64,000 nucleotides of DNA, from positions 28,423,439 through 28,487,438 of the forward strand of contig OY829655.1 in assembly GCA_963691815.1 (NCBI GenBank). The letters run 5' to 3'. The position numbers and the translations under genes are program-made. Below, one piece after another: positions 62,204 to 64,000 of this stretch; position 1 is the first letter of the stretch; each line of letters starts with the position of its first letter. The notes below the pieces were generated by a model, which saw nothing but the letters and a program-made list of their open reading frames with translations, had not been told where the DNA came from and made no database searches. This DNA comes from Echiichthys vipera. Taxonomy: Eukaryota; Chordata; Actinopteri; Perciformes; Trachinidae.

Positions 62204-62609
62204 TTACGTCGTCACCTAACGACAAGTTCTTCTGAGATTAACGGAGGATTTTTGCTCCATTTTGTCATTTCCCTCCTCTGATGAATTATTTCGGGGAGTA
62301 AACGACTCATTAAGTGCATGAACTGTGGGCCTACAGTAAAATGGAGAACACTTTTTAAAATGGGGCCCTCCAGAAGGCTGGTGTATTATTAAGGAGGCAC
62401 ATTAAGATGTCACAGGGGGGGGGGGGGCTGCTGGAGAAATAAATGTGAGAGGAGAAGGAGAGCAGCCAGAGCAATAATGAAAATATAATAAAATCCATTA
62501 GTTCTTCACAGCAGCTTACAGGGCTGCTTTGTGTTTTGGATCGTTAGCTGCGAGAGACACCTTTGAAGTGTGCCTACATCGTGAGGGACCGGGCGCAAAG
62601 TCCGAGATA

Positions 62610-62714
62610 CTTTTAAAAGGTTTTATACGCGACGCTGAGAACCACGACATTTCCAACGAGAGCTCCGGCATCTGGGAGAAAGTGCGCACACAAGGAAATA
62701 CGGAAATAAAGGTA
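62610..62714. repeat. Continuation of the third tandem unit
   Basis: TACTTTTAAAAGGTTTTATA to GGAAATAAAGGTA matches unit 1 at 60949-61054. It lies after about 405 bp of unrelated DNA and is cut again by the pogo-like element at 62715. The unit resumes at 63098 with TACCCTTTTGTGAAGAACGT. Confidence 0.85.
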
Positions 62715-63097
62715 CCGTATTTTCCGCATTATAAGGAGCATAGAACAGACGCGACAGTCGAGGCTGGGGTTACGTTCTGCATCCATTAGATGGAGCTGCG
62801 CTATTAAGAGACACGCTTACTGCGTCGTAAGCGTGTCTCTTAATAGGAGCCATTTTGGGCTCTTTACACAAACACACACATGGAAATGAAACGGCACGCT
62901 TCACGCAGTCGTATAACTCAACATGCACCGCACGTTACTTCTTCTACGGGGGAAAATAGAGTCGGCGGCTGCTCACCGTAGTTGGAGACCTGTTGTGGCT
63001 CAATATTGGTCCATTTATAAGGAGCACCGGATTATAAGGCGCACTGTCGGCTTTTGAGACATTTGAAGGTTTTTTGGGTATAGTGCCAAAAATACGG
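62715..63097 (-). mobile_element. pogo-like DNA transposon derivative, copy 2
   Basis: Inverse of the copy at 53682, 383 bp, with termini CCGTATTTTCCGCATTATAA and CCAAAAATACGG. The helix-turn-helix coding start is present on the minus strand but runs into a 20-bp perfect inverted repeat (62801-62820 and 62827-62846), which destroys the frame. TA flanks both ends. Confidence 0.8.
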
Positions 63098-63128
63098 TAC
63101 CCTTTTGTGAAGAACGTCAAGTGTACGC

Positions 63129-63288
63129 TGCACCCCGTGTCGGTTTCTGACATTCAGAGCTTCTGTTGAGCTTATCGGACGAAGCTTTCAAATATCTCTC
63201 ACATTTTATGCACTTTTTCTGTTTAAAAAAGTGTAAATTTGAATAAAGTTATGCGTCCGATTAAACAAGTTAGTCTTTTTGTATTAAA
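63129..63288 (-). repeat. Dispersed repeat, inverse of 56126-56284
   Basis: See the copy at 56126. It follows directly after the last piece of the third tandem unit. Confidence 0.8.
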
Positions 63289-63293
63289 CTAAC

Positions 63294-63530
63294 TTAACCT
63301 TCTGTTGTCTTCGGGTCAAAATGACCCGGCCTCTGTGTTAAAAACCCCAAAAAAAATCCCCTAAACGACATTTTTTTAACTTGAAATTTTATGACTTTTC
63401 TTAGATTGGCACCAACAGTAGAAAAAGTGAAATGTTGCTTTCGTTCACATTTCCATGTGCGCTGTACAAAAAAAGGTACAAAGGTGGTCTTGGGGTCAAA
63501 ATGACCCGGGAGGCAAAAAGAGTTGAAATT
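63294..63530 (+). mobile_element. Possible piggyBac-like end
   Basis: TTAA is followed by CCTTCTGTTGTCTTCGGGTC and the palindrome GGGTCAAAATGACCC, which recurs at 63490. TTAA targets are typical of piggyBac-type elements. The far end is not recognised. Confidence 0.4.
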
Positions 63531-63584
63531 AAGGTCACAGAGTTATTTACAAACCACAGAATGTTGCAATGTATTAGTCAATCA

Positions 63585-64000
63585 GTAGCAGACGTAACAT
63601 GACAAATCATGTGGTCTTCTCGCGGACTGCTGTGCCTTTGATCAGTCTCAGATCAATTAGTAGCAGACGTAAACAAGACAGTAGCAGACGTAAACAAGAC
63701 CGTAGCAGACGTAAACAAGACAGTAGCAGACGTAAACAAGACAGTAGCAGACGTAAACAAGACAGTAGCAGACGTAACATGACAAATCATGTGGTCTTCT
63801 CGCGGACTGCTGTGCCTTTGATCAGTCTCAGATCAATGAGTAGCAGACGTAAACAAGACAGTAGCAGACGTAAACAAGACCGTAGCAGACGTAAACAAGA
63901 CAGTAGCAGACGTAAACAAGACCGTAGCAGACGTAAACAAGACAGTAGCAGACGTAAACAAGACCGTAGCAGACGTAAACAAGACAGTAGCAGACGTAAA
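63585..64000. repeat. 21-bp satellite with higher-order structure, running off the edge
   Basis: The unit is GTAGCAGACGTAAACAAGAC plus A or C. A distinct 74-bp segment beginning after GTAGCAGACGTAACATGAC recurs 180 bp later (63585 and 63765) with one base change. In the second block the A and C variants alternate, giving a 42-bp dimer period. Confidence 0.95.

Noticed and set aside
63585..64000. CRISPR-like array
   Set aside because: The direct repeats are contiguous 21-mers without unique spacers, in a fish genome. This is a satellite.

Overview
The window is nuclear DNA of a ray-finned (teleost) fish. It has vertebrate split genes with GT-AG introns, long CA, TA and CAG microsatellites, and very many interspersed repeats of kinds typical of teleosts: tRNA-derived SINEs, LINE 3' ends, and hAT-, PIF/Harbinger- and pogo-like DNA elements. 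There is no sign of a bacterial, plasmid or viral replicon, and I see no operons, CRISPR arrays or rRNA/tRNA genes.

The only protein-coding gene I can support is the 3' part of a contactin-associated protein (Caspr/CNTNAP family, most like CNTNAP5) on the minus strand. Seven coding exons run from 57953 down to the stop codon at 41887-41889. They encode, in order, the end of the third laminin-G domain plus the second EGF-like domain, the whole fourth laminin-G domain, a short stalk, one transmembrane helix, and a 48-residue cytoplasmic tail ending in a PDZ-ligand-like Y-Y-I. Splice phases agree at every junction (1,1,0,1,1,1), so the exons form one open reading frame of 388 residues. The earlier exons, with the discoidin, first laminin-G, first EGF and fibrinogen-like parts, must lie beyond position 64000.

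From 1 to about 41.8 kb I find no convincing gene. This 3' intergenic side is a mosaic of repeats: a PIF/Harbinger-like element with a Myb/SANT-like coding remnant (3.7-4.2 kb), a 42-bp minisatellite of octamer-like motifs (10.8-11.5 kb), a cluster of SINEs around and inside a hAT-like element (12.2-16.8 kb), SINEs and LINE 3' ends (18.3-23.7 kb), an LTR-like sequence with a duplicated promoter segment (about 31 kb), a 12-bp minisatellite (35.0-35.5 kb), and MITE-like inverted-repeat elements (37.5 and 40.0-40.7 kb). From 41.9 to 64 kb the introns hold more repeats: a hAT-like MITE, two pogo-like derivatives, a large foldback palindrome, a 0.63-kb tandem repeat, and a 21-bp satellite that runs off the right edge.

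I found no previously undescribed biological system that I can defend. The better leads concern genome structure: two inverted copies of a TIR element sharing a conserved coding fragment with a splice donor, two pogo-like copies that disagree about the target site until an empty site is compared, a satellite with nested 21/42/180-bp periods, and a host gene whose first downstream AATAAA lies inside a transposable element.
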